Below, piece after piece: positions 1 through 11,589 of a DNA stretch of 64,000 nucleotides. How positions within the stretch are numbered: position 1 is the first letter of the stretch; every line of letters starts with the position of its first letter. The translations under genes were made by a program, and so were the position numbers. Where the stretch lies: contig NZ_CP109460.1 of NCBI RefSeq assembly GCF_036227565.1, positions 6,882,001 through 6,946,000 of the forward strand, read 5' to 3'. The notes under the pieces were generated by a model. It had not been told where the DNA came from and made no database searches. It saw only the letters and a program-made list of their open reading frames with translations. This stretch comes from Streptomyces sp. NBC_01454. GTDB taxonomy: Bacteria; Actinomycetota; Actinomycetes; Streptomycetales; Streptomycetaceae.

Positions 1-1
1 C

Positions 2-229
2 CCGCTGGTCGCCGACCTGAAGAGCCGCGAGCCGCAGATGAAGGCGCTGACCAAGCGGGTGAAGGCGAAGCGTGCCGCGGCCGCCGCCAAGGGGGCGGAC
101 CAGGAGGAACCGCAGGACGGGGCCCTGGCCGAGGACGACGACGCCGATGGCGCGGCGGTCGTCGGACCGCGCCAGCAGCCCGCCTCCCGCAACCGCGGAC
201 GCGGCCGCCCGTCGGGCAAGCGCCGATGA
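2..229 (+). CDS. secF: SecF C-terminal end (partial)
   Basis: This is the 3' end of a gene that begins before the window. The frame reads a short conserved stretch (PLVADLKSREPQMKALTKRV) followed by a Lys/Ala-rich and acidic tail ending in GRPSGKRR. That is the pattern of the cytoplasmic C-terminus of actinobacterial SecF, which with SecD forms the auxiliary complex that uses the proton gradient to help SecYEG export proteins. No membrane segment lies in the visible part. Its TGA overlaps the ATG of apt by four bases (ATGA), so the two are translationally coupled; secF-apt-relA is a familiar Streptomyces order. The identification rests on tail style and context, not on a domain. Confidence 0.75.
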   Translation, partial: PLVADLKSREPQMKALTKRVKAKRAAAAAKGADQEEPQDGALAEDDDADGAAVVGPRQQPASRNRGRGRPSGKRR

Positions 230-774
230 GCGCCCCCACCGCCCTGCGCGAGCTGCTGCTCAGCCGGATAACGGACGTCCCGGACCATCCGCAGCCGGGC
301 GTGGTGTTCAAGGACATCACCCCGCTGCTGGCCGACCCGGTCGCCTTCGGCGCGCTGACCGACGCCTTTGTCGATCTGTGCGCGCGCCACCGCGTGGACA
401 AGGTCGTGGGCTTGGAGGCCCGCGGCTTCATCCTCGCCGCCCCGGTCGCGGTCCGGGCCGCCGTCGGCTTCGTCCCCGTCCGCAAGGCGGGCAAGCTGCC
501 CGGCGCGACGCTCGGGCAGGCCTACGAGCTGGAGTACGGCACGGCCGAGATCGAGCTGCACGCCGATGCGCTGGCCCCGGGCGACCGGGTGCTGGTGATC
601 GACGACGTGCTCGCCACCGGCGGGACCGCCGATGCGTCGCTGCAGCTCATCCGGCGTGCGGGCGCCGAGGTCGCGGGCGTGGCGGTGCTGCTGGAGCTCG
701 GCTTCCTGGCCGGGCGGCAGCGGCTGGAGCCGGGGCTGAAGGGCGCTCCGCTGGAGGCCCTGATCACGCTCTGA
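226..774 (+). CDS. apt: Adenine phosphoribosyltransferase
   Basis: Converts adenine and PRPP to AMP and pyrophosphate (purine salvage, cytoplasm). The 182-residue product has normal family length. The PRPP-binding loop VLVIDDVLATGGTA is intact near residues 123-136, and the hood region VVGLEARGFILAAPVA (about 62-77) is typical of Apt. The ATG overlaps the secF stop, which fixes the start. A perfect terminator hairpin follows 26 bp after the stop, so apt ends this unit and relA is transcribed separately. Placement beside relA links purine salvage and (p)ppGpp metabolism by position only. Confidence 0.96.
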   Translation: MSAPTALRELLLSRITDVPDHPQPGVVFKDITPLLADPVAFGALTDAFVDLCARHRVDKVVGLEARGFILAAPVAVRAAVGFVPVRKAGKLPGATLGQAYELEYGTAEIELHADALAPGDRVLVIDDVLATGGTADASLQLIRRAGAEVAGVAVLLELGFLAGRQRLEPGLKGAPLEALITL

Positions 775-799
775 CCGGCCACATTCACGCACCTTCGGA

Positions 800-833
800 G
801 CAGGGGCACCCGGAACAATTCGGGTGCCCCTGC
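800..833 (+). terminator. Intrinsic terminator of secF-apt
   Basis: A perfect 13-bp stem (GCAGGGGCACCCG at 800-812 with its complement at 821-833) encloses the AT-rich 8-nt loop GAACAATT. There is no long U tract, which is usual in Streptomyces. Confidence 0.85.
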
Positions 834-946
834 TGCTGTGTCATGTACGGACCCATGGCCGCGGGGGAGTTGCGGGCCCGGGGTCGATACGATGGCACCC
901 CGGCCCGTTCGAGGCACGGGGGTCCGGAACCGCCTGAGGAGTGCTC

Positions 947-3589
<2,643 letters not shown>

Positions 3590-3600
3590 CGACGCAGACA

Positions 3601-3641
3601 GCGGGCGGCCCCGGTACGGAATCCGTACCGGGGCCGCCCGC
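3601..3641. terminator. Bidirectional terminator between relA and DUF349 gene
   Basis: A 20-bp perfect inverted repeat (3601-3620 with 3622-3641, one central base) lies 11 bp after relA and 12 bp from the convergent DUF349 stop. The arms contain GGCCCCGGTACGG and its complement. It can serve both strands. Confidence 0.85.
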
Positions 3642-3652
3642 CGTTCCGGCTG

Positions 3653-4882
3653 CTAGCCGCCGAACTCCTCCAGGCCCTTCAGCGCCTGGTCCAGCAGTGC
3701 CTTGCGGCCCTCCAGCTCACGGCCGAGCTTGTCGGCCTTGGCGTCGTTGCCGGCCGCCCGCGCCGTGTCGATCTGCTTCTGCAGCTTGTCGACCGCGTCC
3801 TGGAGCTGGCCGGTGAGCCCCGCCGCGCGGGCCCGCGCCTCGGGGTTCGTACGGCGCCACTCGCTCTCCTCGGCCTCCTGGAGAGCGCGCTCGACGGCGT
3901 GCATCCGGCCCTCGATCTTCGGGCGGGCGTCCCGGGGGACGTGGCCGATGGCCTCCCACCGCTCGTTGATCGCGCGGAACGCCGCACGGGCGGCCTTCAG
4001 ATCCGAGACCGGGAGCAGCTTCTCGGCCTCCACGGCCAGCTCCTCCTTGCGGGTCAGATTCTCCCGCTGCTCGGTGTCGCGCTCCGCGAAGACCTCACCG
4101 CGCGCCTGGAAGAAGATGTCCTGGGCGCCGCGGAAGCGGTTCCACAGATCGTCCTCGTGCTCGCGCTGGGCCCGGCCCGCGGCCTTCCAGTCGGCCATCA
4201 GCTCGCGGTAGCGGGCCGCGGTGGCCCCCCAGTCCGTCGAGCCCGACAGCGCCTCGGCCTCGGTGACCAGCTTCTCCTTGGCCTTACGGGACTCCTCGCG
4301 CTGGGCGTCCAGCGACGCGAAGTGCGCCTTGCGCCGCTTGGAGAACGCCGAGCGGGCGTGCGAGAAGCGGTGCCACAGCTCGTCGTCCGCCTTGCGGTCG
4401 AGCCGCGGCAGGCCCTTCCAGGTGTCCACCAGCGCGCGCAGCCGCTCACCGGCCGCCCGCCACTGCTCACTGGCCGCCAGCTCCTCGGCCTCGGTGACCA
4501 GCTTCTCCTTGGCCTGCCGGGCCTCGTCGCTCTGCTTGGCCTTTTGGACCTTGCGCTCCTCGCGGCGCGACTCGACGGCCTCGACGAGCTTGTCCAGCCG
4601 CCCCCGCAGCGCCGCCAGGTCGCCCACCGCATGGTGTTCGTCCACCTGGGTGCGCAGATGCTCGATCGCGGTCGTCGCGTCCTTCGCCGACAGGTCGGTG
4701 GTCTTGACCCGGCGCTCGAGGAGGCCGATCTCGACGACCAGGCCCTCATACTTGCGCTCGAAGTAGGCGAGGGCCTCCTCGGGAGTTCCCGCCTGCCACG
4801 ATCCGACGACCTGCTCGCCGTCGGCGGTACGCACGTACACGGTCCCCGTCTCATCGACGCGGCCCCATGGGTCGCTGCTCAC
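3653..4882 (-). CDS. DUF349 domain-containing coiled-coil protein
   Basis: A 409-residue cytoplasmic protein made of repeated DUF349 units. Recurrent W..A....R.L...WK pattern is visible (for example DWGATAARYRELMADWKAAG and EQWRAAGERLRALVDTWKGL), separated by long Lys/Glu-rich helices likely to be coiled coils. The biochemical role is unknown; this family is commonly found next to relA and the cyclophilin gene in actinobacteria. The frame stays open upstream to 5092, but a GTG at 4882 (product begins MSSDPWGR) is preceded by GGAGGAGG about 5 nt upstream, so that start is used. A strong hairpin abuts the ribosome-binding site in the leader. Confidence 0.85.
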   Translation of the reverse strand: MSSDPWGRVDETGTVYVRTADGEQVVGSWQAGTPEEALAYFERKYEGLVVEIGLLERRVKTTDLSAKDATTAIEHLRTQVDEHHAVGDLAALRGRLDKLVEAVESRREERKVQKAKQSDEARQAKEKLVTEAEELAASEQWRAAGERLRALVDTWKGLPRLDRKADDELWHRFSHARSAFSKRRKAHFASLDAQREESRKAKEKLVTEAEALSGSTDWGATAARYRELMADWKAAGRAQREHEDDLWNRFRGAQDIFFQARGEVFAERDTEQRENLTRKEELAVEAEKLLPVSDLKAARAAFRAINERWEAIGHVPRDARPKIEGRMHAVERALQEAEESEWRRTNPEARARAAGLTGQLQDAVDKLQKQIDTARAAGNDAKADKLGRELEGRKALLDQALKGLEEFGG

Positions 4883-4898
4883 AGCGCCTCCTCCACAT

Positions 4899-4931
4899 GA
4901 TGCCGACGGGGGCGTGCGGCCCCCCGGCATC
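4899..4931 (-). promoter_or_regulatory. Leader hairpin abutting the DUF349 ribosome-binding site
   Basis: Outer stem GATGCCG (4899-4905) pairs with CGGCATC (4925-4931) and inner stem GGGGGC (908-913) with GCCCCC (919-924), with a 2-nt bulge and a GTGCG loop. On the minus strand it ends about 6 nt before the GGAGGAGG sequence. It may terminate upstream transcripts or affect translation; the function is not shown. Confidence 0.5.
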
Positions 4932-5131
4932 GTCCACAGTTTCTGTCCGGCAGAGCCACGCCCTGGCCGGTCCGACGGGCTGATGTGCGGTGAGGGTGGC
5001 AGCCGTCGGAGCAGGCACCCTACACAACGCCAATCTAGGCGAACGGCGCTCGGCTGTCCGCATCCAGCGCGACCGAATTCCGCGGTGTGCACCGGGGACG
5101 GCGAGGTGCCGCCCCCGGGCTGCCGGGCCGG

Positions 5132-5953
5132 TCAGGACTTCGTGACGGTCGCCCGGTTGATCACGACGGTGGCGTTGGGCACGGTGACGCCGATCGACTG
5201 GTCCGGCTGCGCACCCGCGTCGGCGATCTTGCGCAGCACGTCCATGCCGCCGGTGATCGTGCCGAAGGGGGTGTAGTTCGGCGGCAGCTTGCTGTCCTGG
5301 TAGACGAGGAAGAACTGGCTGCCGCCGGTGTTGCGGGTCGCCTTGCTCCTGCCGTCGTAACGGTTGGCCATCGCGACCGTGCCCGCCGGATAGACACCGC
5401 CCTTGAGCCGGGAGTCCTTGAGGTTCTCGTCCGGGATGGTGTAGCCGGGGGTCCCCTGGCCGGTGCCCTTGGGGTCGCCGCACTGCAGGACGTGGATGCC
5501 CTCGTCGAGCCGGTGGCACCTGCTGTGGTCGAAGTAGCCCTGACCGGCCAGGAAGGCGAAGGAGTTGACCGTGTGCGGGGCCTTGCCGGCGTCCAGCTTC
5601 ACGGTGATCGCGCCGCAGGTCGTCGCCAGCTTCGCGGTGTAGGAGGCCGAGGTGTCGACCGCCATCGCCGGCTCCTTCTGCCAGGTCTTCGCCGACGGTG
5701 TGCCCTTCGCGGGCCGGTTGCAGGGGTCCGGGGCCTTCGACGGGGCCTCGTCCGCCGCGGCCCGGTCGGACGTCGCGCCGGCCAGTCCCACGGAGGCGTA
5801 GACGGCGCCGCCGGCGGCCAGTGCGACGGCGACGGCGGACGCGACGATCACATTGCGGCGTTTGGTCTTCCGCCGGGCGGCGGACCGCCGTTGCTCCTGG
5901 CGCTCGAACTTCTCCCGGGCGAGCTGCCGCCGCCGCTGATCCTTGCTGACCAC
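5132..5953 (-). CDS. Membrane-anchored peptidyl-prolyl cis-trans isomerase (cyclophilin type)
   Basis: A 273-residue protein: a basic, Gln/Arg-rich N-terminus (about 1-33), one transmembrane segment (about 34-56, VIVASAVAVALAAGG), a low-complexity linker, then a cyclophilin domain outside the membrane. The domain shows CGAITVKLDAGKAPHTVNSF and GSQFFLVYQD, as in bacterial cyclophilins, and so should catalyse prolyl isomerisation of exported proteins. The GTG at 5953 has AAGGAG 7 nt upstream and gives MVSKDQRRR; the frame extends to 6094 but without a ribosome-binding site. It lies about 250 bp upstream of the DUF349 gene in the same direction. Confidence 0.9.
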   Translation of the reverse strand: MVSKDQRRRQLAREKFERQEQRRSAARRKTKRRNVIVASAVAVALAAGGAVYASVGLAGATSDRAAADEAPSKAPDPCNRPAKGTPSAKTWQKEPAMAVDTSASYTAKLATTCGAITVKLDAGKAPHTVNSFAFLAGQGYFDHSRCHRLDEGIHVLQCGDPKGTGQGTPGYTIPDENLKDSRLKGGVYPAGTVAMANRYDGRSKATRNTGGSQFFLVYQDSKLPPNYTPFGTITGGMDVLRKIADAGAQPDQSIGVTVPNATVVINRATVTKS

Positions 5954-6123
5954 CGGTCGTCTCCTTGTCCGATCATCGATCGTGGTGATGCGCCGTGGCC
6001 GTACCGTATACGGGTTCGCCCTGCCGGGAGTCCCGCCGGTAGGCTCTGGAGCTGCCGAGATGTCCGGGAGCGGCCCTGCGGACCGACTCCCCACGACCTC
6101 CCTACCGACCTTTAAGGACGAAC

Positions 6124-6837
6124 GTGCTGATTGCCGGGTTCCCCGCCGGGGCCTGGGGCACCAACTGCTACTTGGTCGCCCCCGCCGCCGGTGAGGAGTG
6201 CGTCATCATCGACCCGGGCCATCAAGCGGCCCAAGGAGTCGAGGACGCGGTCGCGAAGCATCGGCTCAAGCCCGTCGCGGTCGTCCTCACCCATGGCCAC
6301 ATCGACCATGTCGCCTCCGTCGTTCCGGTGTGCGGCGCCCACGGTGTCCCGGCCTGGATCCACCCCGAGGACCGCTACATGATGAGCGACCCGGCGAAGG
6401 CCATGGGCCGCTCCATCGGGCAGCAGCTGATGGGCGACCTGACCGTGGGGGAGCCCGACGACGTCAAGGAGCTGAGCGACGGCGCCGCCCTGCAGCTCGC
6501 CGGGATGGAGTTCTCCGTCGCGCACGCACCGGGCCATACCAAGGGGTCGGTGACGTTCAGGCTGCCCGAGCAGGCCGACATCCCGCCGGTCTTCTTCTCG
6601 GGCGACCTGCTCTTCGCCGGCTCCATCGGACGCACCGATCTGCCGGGCGGCGACCACGGCGAGATCCTTGAGTCGCTGGCCCGCGTGTGCCTGCCGCTGG
6701 AGGACTCCACCGTCGTCCTGTCCGGCCACGGCCCCCAGACCACCATCGGCCGCGAGCGCGCCACCAACCCCTTCCTGCGGGAGGTGGCCGCCGGCCTCGG
6801 AGACGGCTTCAGCCCGGCTCCACGACGAGGAATGTGA
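6124..6837 (+). CDS. MBL-fold metallohydrolase (glyoxalase II-like)
   Basis: A 237-residue cytoplasmic metallo-beta-lactamase-fold hydrolase. The metal motif THGHIDH (HxHxDH) is near residue 59, a second ligand is in HAPGHTKGS, and [15 protein letters not shown] supplies the bridging Asp. This is the glyoxalase II-like subfamily (hydroxyacylglutathione hydrolase homologue), although actinobacteria use mycothiol rather than glutathione, so the true substrate is not known. The GTG start has AAGGA about 8 nt upstream. The stop is 11 bp before hisS, a common actinobacterial pairing, so the two are probably co-transcribed. Confidence 0.9.
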   Translation: MLIAGFPAGAWGTNCYLVAPAAGEECVIIDPGHQAAQGVEDAVAKHRLKPVAVVLTHGHIDHVASVVPVCGAHGVPAWIHPEDRYMMSDPAKAMGRSIGQQLMGDLTVGEPDDVKELSDGAALQLAGMEFSVAHAPGHTKGSVTFRLPEQADIPPVFFSGDLLFAGSIGRTDLPGGDHGEILESLARVCLPLEDSTVVLSGHGPQTTIGRERATNPFLREVAAGLGDGFSPAPRRGM

Positions 6838-6848
6838 CGAGAGCTTCC

Positions 6849-8111
6849 GTGAGCACCTTCAAGGCCCCCAAGGGCACGTACGACCTGATTCCGCCGCAGT
6901 CCGCCACGTATCTCGCGGTGCGCGAGGCGATCTCCGCGCCGCTGCGGAACTCCGGGTACGGCTACATCGAGACGCCCGGCTTCGAGAACGTCGAGCTGTT
7001 CGCGCGCGGTGTCGGTGAGTCCACCGACATCGTGACCAAGGAGATGTACGCCTTCGAGACCAAGGGCGGCGACCGGCTCGCGCTGCGCCCCGAGGGCACC
7101 GCTTCCGTGCTGCGCGCCGCGCTGGAGGCCAACCTCCACAAGGCCGGCAACCTCCCCGTCAAGCTCTGGTACTCCGGCTCGTACTACCGCTACGAGCGTC
7201 CGCAGAAGGGCCGCTACCGCCACTTCTCCCAGGTCGGCGCGGAGGCCATCGGCGCCGAAGACCCGGCGCTGGACGCCGAGTTGATCATCCTGGCGGACCA
7301 GGCCTACCGCGCGCTGGGGCTGCGGAACTTCCGCATCCTGTTGAACTCCCTCGGCGACAAGGAGTGCCGCCCCGTCTACCGGACCGTGCTGCAGGACTTC
7401 CTGCGCGGGCTCGACCTCGACGACGACACCCGGCGCCGGGTCGACATCAACCCGCTGCGCGTCCTGGACGACAAGCGCGAGGCGGTGCAGAAGCAGCTGG
7501 ACGGGGCGCCCAGGCTCCGCGACTACCTCTGCGAGGCCTGCAAGGCCTACCACGAGCAGGTGCGTGAGCTGCTGACCGCGGCGGGCGTGACCTTCGAGGA
7601 CGACGAGAAGCTGGTGCGCGGCCTGGACTACTACACCCGCACCACCTTCGAGTTCGTCCACGACGGCCTGGGCTCGCAGTCCGCGGTGGGCGGCGGCGGC
7701 CGCTACGACGGCCTCTCGGAGATGATCGGCGGCCCCGCGCTGCCGTCCGTCGGCTGGGCGCTGGGCGTCGACCGTACGGTGCTGGCGCTGGAGGCGGAGG
7801 GCATCACGCTCGACATCCCCTCGGCCACCGCCGTCTACGCGGTACCGCTCGGCGAGGAGGCCCGACGGGTGCTGTTCGGCGTGGTCACCGAGCTGCGCCG
7901 GTCCGGCATCGCCACCGACTTCGCGTTCGGCGGCAAGGGACTGAAGAACGCCATGAAGTCCGCCAACCGCTCCGGCGCGCGGCTGGCGCTCGTCGCGGGG
8001 GAGCGGGACCTGGCCGAGGGCCTCGTCCAGCTCAAGGACCTGGAGAGCGGCGAGCAGACCGCGGTCGCGCTGGACGCCGTGGCTGAGCAGATCCGGCGCA
8101 CGCTGGGCTGA
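6849..8111 (+). CDS. hisS: Histidyl-tRNA synthetase
   Basis: Charges tRNA-His with histidine. The 420-residue class II enzyme has motif 2 ([20 protein letters not shown]), the histidine-binding signature [12 protein letters not shown] and GGGGRYDGL, and a C-terminal anticodon-binding domain. Start is the GTG at 6849 ([12 protein letters not shown], a canonical N-terminus); the frame is open farther upstream inside the MBL gene but that part is not HisS. It follows the MBL-fold gene by 11 bp. Confidence 0.97.
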   Translation: MSTFKAPKGTYDLIPPQSATYLAVREAISAPLRNSGYGYIETPGFENVELFARGVGESTDIVTKEMYAFETKGGDRLALRPEGTASVLRAALEANLHKAGNLPVKLWYSGSYYRYERPQKGRYRHFSQVGAEAIGAEDPALDAELIILADQAYRALGLRNFRILLNSLGDKECRPVYRTVLQDFLRGLDLDDDTRRRVDINPLRVLDDKREAVQKQLDGAPRLRDYLCEACKAYHEQVRELLTAAGVTFEDDEKLVRGLDYYTRTTFEFVHDGLGSQSAVGGGGRYDGLSEMIGGPALPSVGWALGVDRTVLALEAEGITLDIPSATAVYAVPLGEEARRVLFGVVTELRRSGIATDFAFGGKGLKNAMKSANRSGARLALVAGERDLAEGLVQLKDLESGEQTAVALDAVAEQIRRTLG

Positions 8112-8458
8112 GCGCGCGGGCGGACGTGCGGAAAGACGCTGAGGGGCTCGACGGCGACCTGCCGTCCGGGCCCCTTCTGCTGCCCCTCGTGCTGCCGGGC
8201 GGGCGGTGTCAATCCCTCGCGCGCGTTCATCCCCGCGGAGGGATTCCGGTGGCGCCGTGGCGGCGGTGGCGCGCCCGCGGGCGCGCGGCGGTGTGGGCCC
8301 GGGCGGCGCCCAAGCTGAGAGCACGCTGTGTGAACGGGGTTCGTCTTTATGTGCATCGCACAGTGGGTCATGGTGGAGTTGGGGCAGAATGAACGACGGC
8401 CGCGCTTGCCGGCCCGGCTGCTGAGGCACATCTCCCGAGGGATCGACGGAACGGCGAT
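8112..8458. other. Intergenic region hisS to VKOR-like gene
   Basis: This 347-bp gap has no convincing gene; a small frame at 8126-8392 has no ribosome-binding site and Arg/Ala-rich shadow-like composition. It contains an 18-bp perfect GC palindrome at 8269-8286 centred on CCGCGG, and an AT-richer patch near 8335-8365 that may contain the promoter of the next gene, but I cannot place a -10/-35 pair. Confidence 0.5.
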
Positions 8459-9100
8459 ATGACGACGACAGCGCTTGACGACGTGTCCACCGACGACGAC
8501 CACGCGAGCGGCGCGCCCGCCACCGGCTCCGGCCGCGGGCTCGCCCTGCTCCTGGTGATCACCGGTGCACTGGGTCTGCTGGCGGCCTGGGTCATCACCT
8601 TGGACAAGTTCGAGCTGCTGAAGGACCCGAACTTCAAGCCGGCCTGCAGCCTCAACCCGATCATCTCCTGCGGCAACGTCATGCAGAGCAAGCAGGCGGA
8701 TGTCTTCGGCTTCCCGAACCCGATGGCCGGACTGGTCGGCTTCGGCGTGGTGATCGCGATCGGCATGGCCCTGCTGGCGGGTGCCCGCTTCCGCCGCTGG
8801 TACTGGATCGGGCTGAACCTCGGCACCGGGCTCGCCACGGTCTTCTGTATGTGGCTGATGAGCCAGTCGCTGTACAGCATCAACTCGCTGTGCCTGTGGT
8901 GCACGCTGACCTGGTGCGTCACGATCCTGATGTTCTGGTACACCACCGTGCACAACCTCAAGCACGGCATCATCCCGGCCCCCGACGGGCTGCGCCGGGC
9001 GGTGCTGGAGTTCCACTGGGTCCTGCCGGTGCTCTGGTACGGCGTGATCGCCCTGCTGATCCTCACCAACTGGTGGTCGTACTGGAGCACCCTGATCTGA
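8459..9100 (+). CDS. Vitamin K epoxide reductase family protein
   Basis: A 213-residue integral membrane protein with about five hydrophobic segments. It has the VKOR quinone-reductase CXXC (CLWC in SLCLWCTLTW) and the upstream paired cysteines (CSLNPIISCGNVMQSKQADVFG), so it fits the bacterial VKOR family that re-oxidises DsbA-like proteins using quinone, forming disulfides outside the membrane. No thioredoxin domain is fused. The first ATG after the gap is used. A strong terminator follows. Actinobacteria generally use VKOR instead of DsbB. Confidence 0.9.
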   Translation: MTTTALDDVSTDDDHASGAPATGSGRGLALLLVITGALGLLAAWVITLDKFELLKDPNFKPACSLNPIISCGNVMQSKQADVFGFPNPMAGLVGFGVVIAIGMALLAGARFRRWYWIGLNLGTGLATVFCMWLMSQSLYSINSLCLWCTLTWCVTILMFWYTTVHNLKHGIIPAPDGLRRAVLEFHWVLPVLWYGVIALLILTNWWSYWSTLI

Positions 9101-9121
9101 GCCCCGCGCACCGCGGGCCCC

Positions 9122-9158
9122 ACGCCCCGGCCGCCGTCGATGACGGCGCCCGGGGCGT
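9122..9158 (+). terminator. Terminator after VKOR-like gene
   Basis: Nine-bp outer stem (ACGCCCCGG at 9122-9130 with 9050-region complement at 9150-9158) plus a 7-bp inner stem (9132-9138 with 9142-9148) and a GAT loop; one mismatch separates the two parts. Confidence 0.8.
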
Positions 9159-9174
9159 TGTCAGTGGGGTGGCT

Positions 9175-9180
9175 TAGGCT
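9175..9180 (+). promoter_or_regulatory. -10 box for leaderless rarA transcript
   Basis: TAGGCT is followed by 7 nt and the GTG at 9188. A transcript starting at the usual distance would begin at the start codon. No -35 hexamer with good spacing is apparent and no ribosome-binding site precedes the GTG. Confidence 0.5.
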
Positions 9181-9187
9181 CGTGATC

Positions 9188-10612
9188 GTGGAGCCCGACC
9201 TGTTCACCGCCGCTGCCGAAGACCGCCAGGAGAAGGACCCTTCGCGGTCCCCGCTCGCCGTGCGGATGCGTCCGCGCACCCTCGACGAGGTCGTGGGCCA
9301 GCAGCATCTGCTCAAGCCGGGCTCGCCGCTGCGCCGGCTGGTCGGCGACGTCGGCGGCAGCGGGGCCGGAGGGGCGTCGGACGAGGGCGCCGGCGGACGA
9401 CGGGCGGGAGGCGGACCGGCGGGTCCGTCCTCGGTGTTCCTGTGGGGGCCGCCGGGCATCGGGAAGACGACCCTCGCCCATGTCGTCAGCCAGGCGACGA
9501 ACAGGCGCTTCGTGGAGCTGTCGGCGATCACGGCGGGCGTCAAGGAGGTCCGCGCGGTCATCGACGGCGCCCGGCGGGCCTCGGGGGGCTACGGCAAGGA
9601 GACCGTGCTCTTCCTCGACGAGATCCACCGCTTCAGCAAGGCCCAGCAGGACTCCCTGCTGCCCGCCGTGGAGAACCGCTGGGTGACCCTGATCGCCGCG
9701 ACGACCGAGAACCCGTACTTCTCGGTGATCTCGCCGCTGCTCTCCCGTTCACTGCTGCTGACCCTCGAACCCCTCACGGACGAGGATCTGCGCGGGCTGC
9801 TGCGGCGCGCGCTGACCGACGCGCGCGGGCTGGCCGGCGCGGTGACCCTCCCCGAGGACACCGAGGGGCATCTGCTGCGCATCGCGGGCGGCGACGCCCG
9901 GCGCGCGCTGACGGCCCTGGAGGCCGGCGCCGGATCCGCGCTGGCCAAGGGCGAGAAGGAGATCACCCTCCGGACGCTGGAGGAGTCCGTCGACCGGGCG
10001 GCGGTGAAGTACGACCGAGACGGCGACCAGCACTACGACGTCGCCAGCGCACTGATCAAGTCCATCCGCGGCTCGGACGTCGATGCCGCTCTGCATTACC
10101 TCGCGCGCATGATCGAGGCGGGGGAGGACCCGCGGTTCATCGCCCGCCGGCTGATGATCTCGGCGAGCGAGGACATCGGCCTGGCCGATCCGACGGCGCT
10201 GCAGACGGCGGTCGCCGCCGCCCAGGCCGTGGCGCTGATCGGCTTCCCGGAGGCGCGGATCACCCTCAGCCAGGCCACCATCGCGCTCGCCCTGGCGCCG
10301 AAGTCCAATGCCGCCTATCTCGCGATCGACGCCGCGCTGGCGGACGTCCGGGCCGGTCAGGCGGGCGCGGTCCCGCCCCATCTGCGCGACAGCCACTACC
10401 AGGGCGCCCAGAAGCTCGGCCACGGCCAGGGCTATCAGTATCCGCACGACCTGCCGGGCGGCATCGCGGCCCAGCAGTACGCGCCGGACGAGGTGCACGG
10501 CAAGCGCTACTACGCCCCGACCCGGCACGGCGCCGAGGCCCGCTACGCCGAGGTCGCCGAGCGGGTCCGCGCCCGGCTGCACGGCACCGGCGGCGAGGGC
10601 GCAACCGACTGA
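9188..10612 (+). CDS. rarA: Replication-associated recombination protein A (AAA+ ATPase, RarA/MgsA)
   Basis: A 474-residue AAA+ ATPase of the clamp-loader-like RarA family that acts at stalled replication forks. Walker A is [10 protein letters not shown], Walker B FLDEIHRF, with sensor segment [15 protein letters not shown] and the C-terminal oligomerisation region ending [19 protein letters not shown]. The N-terminus [14 protein letters not shown] is typical. An insertion rich in Gly (about residues 56-78) lies just before Walker A. GTG at 9188 is chosen over the GTG two codons earlier because it fits both the family start and the leaderless promoter geometry. Confidence 0.93.
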   Translation: MEPDLFTAAAEDRQEKDPSRSPLAVRMRPRTLDEVVGQQHLLKPGSPLRRLVGDVGGSGAGGASDEGAGGRRAGGGPAGPSSVFLWGPPGIGKTTLAHVVSQATNRRFVELSAITAGVKEVRAVIDGARRASGGYGKETVLFLDEIHRFSKAQQDSLLPAVENRWVTLIAATTENPYFSVISPLLSRSLLLTLEPLTDEDLRGLLRRALTDARGLAGAVTLPEDTEGHLLRIAGGDARRALTALEAGAGSALAKGEKEITLRTLEESVDRAAVKYDRDGDQHYDVASALIKSIRGSDVDAALHYLARMIEAGEDPRFIARRLMISASEDIGLADPTALQTAVAAAQAVALIGFPEARITLSQATIALALAPKSNAAYLAIDAALADVRAGQAGAVPPHLRDSHYQGAQKLGHGQGYQYPHDLPGGIAAQQYAPDEVHGKRYYAPTRHGAEARYAEVAERVRARLHGTGGEGATD

Positions 10613-10651
10613 CCCCCGACCGCGACTGACCCCCGACCGCGCCCCTCGCGG

Positions 10652-11533
10652 CTACTGCGCCCCCGCCGCCTCGAAGAGCCGGTGCATCGCCCGCCGCAGC
10701 TCGGCCACGTCCCGCACGGGCTCCGGGAAGTCGAAGCGCGCGTCGAAGGAGCGCTGCCCGGCGTCGGTGAAGCGGACCCGCAGGCCGAAGCGGTCCAGGC
10801 TCACCGGCACCGCCGGATCGCCCGGCCCGCAGACCGCCTCGCGGCCGCCCAGCAGGGCACACAGCCCGCGCACCTCCCCGCCGTGCGCCGCGTGCAGATG
10901 CTGCAGCAGCTCCGCCTCATGGGCGACCAGCGGATCGGGCGCCGCGTCGGCGAAATCGTCCGGCTCGACGGGCCCGGCGCCCCACAGATCGTCCACCGCG
11001 CCCTCGCCGACCTCCAGGCGCAGCATCATCCAGGCGGTCCGCCCGTACGTGCCCGGTGCCGGGTCCGGCTGCAGTGCCTCGCCGATGCCGAGCAGCTCGC
11101 CCACCGGATGCCGCTCCGCCAGCAGCATCGCGGCCTCGGCGCGCTGCTCGTTGCGTACCGGGGTGAGCCAGCCGGCGATCCAGGCCCGTCCGCGGATCCG
11201 GTGAGGGACCGAGACCGGGGCGACGTCCGTGATCTCCATCACGGCTGTCAGGTCGTCGTCCTGCGCGTGGGCGGCCGCCCGGGCCGCGGCGGAGTCGCCA
11301 GGAACCAGCAACAGCACGTCTCCACCGGGTGTCACGGTTCGGCAGACAGGAGCGGAGAGGCCGATCTCGTCGGGGTCCTCGATGCCGGGGATGCTCAGGG
11401 ACGCCATAGCATGGGATGCGACGAGGGTTCGTACGCGCTCGGCGGCAGTGGGCTGCTGGGCGTCTTCCACGGGACGCGGCTGACCCGCCTCGGTGCGATG
11501 TGCACGGGGCAGGGGGATCCCAGGTCGAAACAT
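10652..11533 (-). CDS. DUF2470 domain-containing protein, probably iron/haem related
   Basis: A 293-residue cytoplasmic protein. The C-terminal part (about 205-290, with AELLQHLHAAHGGEV and RVRFTD) matches the DUF2470 domain, which occurs with HugZ/FMN-binding-split proteins involved in haem and iron use; the N-terminal part (about 30-150) resembles that split-barrel fold. The ATG at 11533 has GAGGAG 5-6 nt upstream. An iron box lies 16 bp upstream, which supports repression by a DtxR/IdeR/DmdR1-type regulator when iron is plentiful. The exact activity is unknown. It is divergent from rpsD. Confidence 0.8.
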   Translation of the reverse strand: MFRPGIPLPRAHRTEAGQPRPVEDAQQPTAAERVRTLVASHAMASLSIPGIEDPDEIGLSAPVCRTVTPGGDVLLLVPGDSAAARAAAHAQDDDLTAVMEITDVAPVSVPHRIRGRAWIAGWLTPVRNEQRAEAAMLLAERHPVGELLGIGEALQPDPAPGTYGRTAWMMLRLEVGEGAVDDLWGAGPVEPDDFADAAPDPLVAHEAELLQHLHAAHGGEVRGLCALLGGREAVCGPGDPAVPVSLDRFGLRVRFTDAGQRSFDARFDFPEPVRDVAELRRAMHRLFEAAGAQ

Positions 11534-11548
11534 GCGTTCTCCTCGCGC

Positions 11549-11567
11549 TAAGGTAAGCCTCACCTAA
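11549..11567. promoter_or_regulatory. Iron box (DtxR/IdeR/DmdR1-type operator)
   Basis: TAAGGTAAGCCTCACCTAA matches 16 of 19 positions of the actinobacterial iron-box consensus TTAGGTTAGGCTCACCTAA as I recall it. It lies 15 bp from the DUF2470 start and 22 bp from the rpsD start, so it can cover promoter elements of the DUF2470 gene and possibly also affect rpsD. Confidence 0.85.
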
Positions 11568-11589
11568 CTTACACGGAGGTCCGTTCCAC

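Noticed and set aside
8126..8392. Small frame after hisS
   Set aside because: Arg/Ala-rich, no ribosome-binding site, no recognisable motif.
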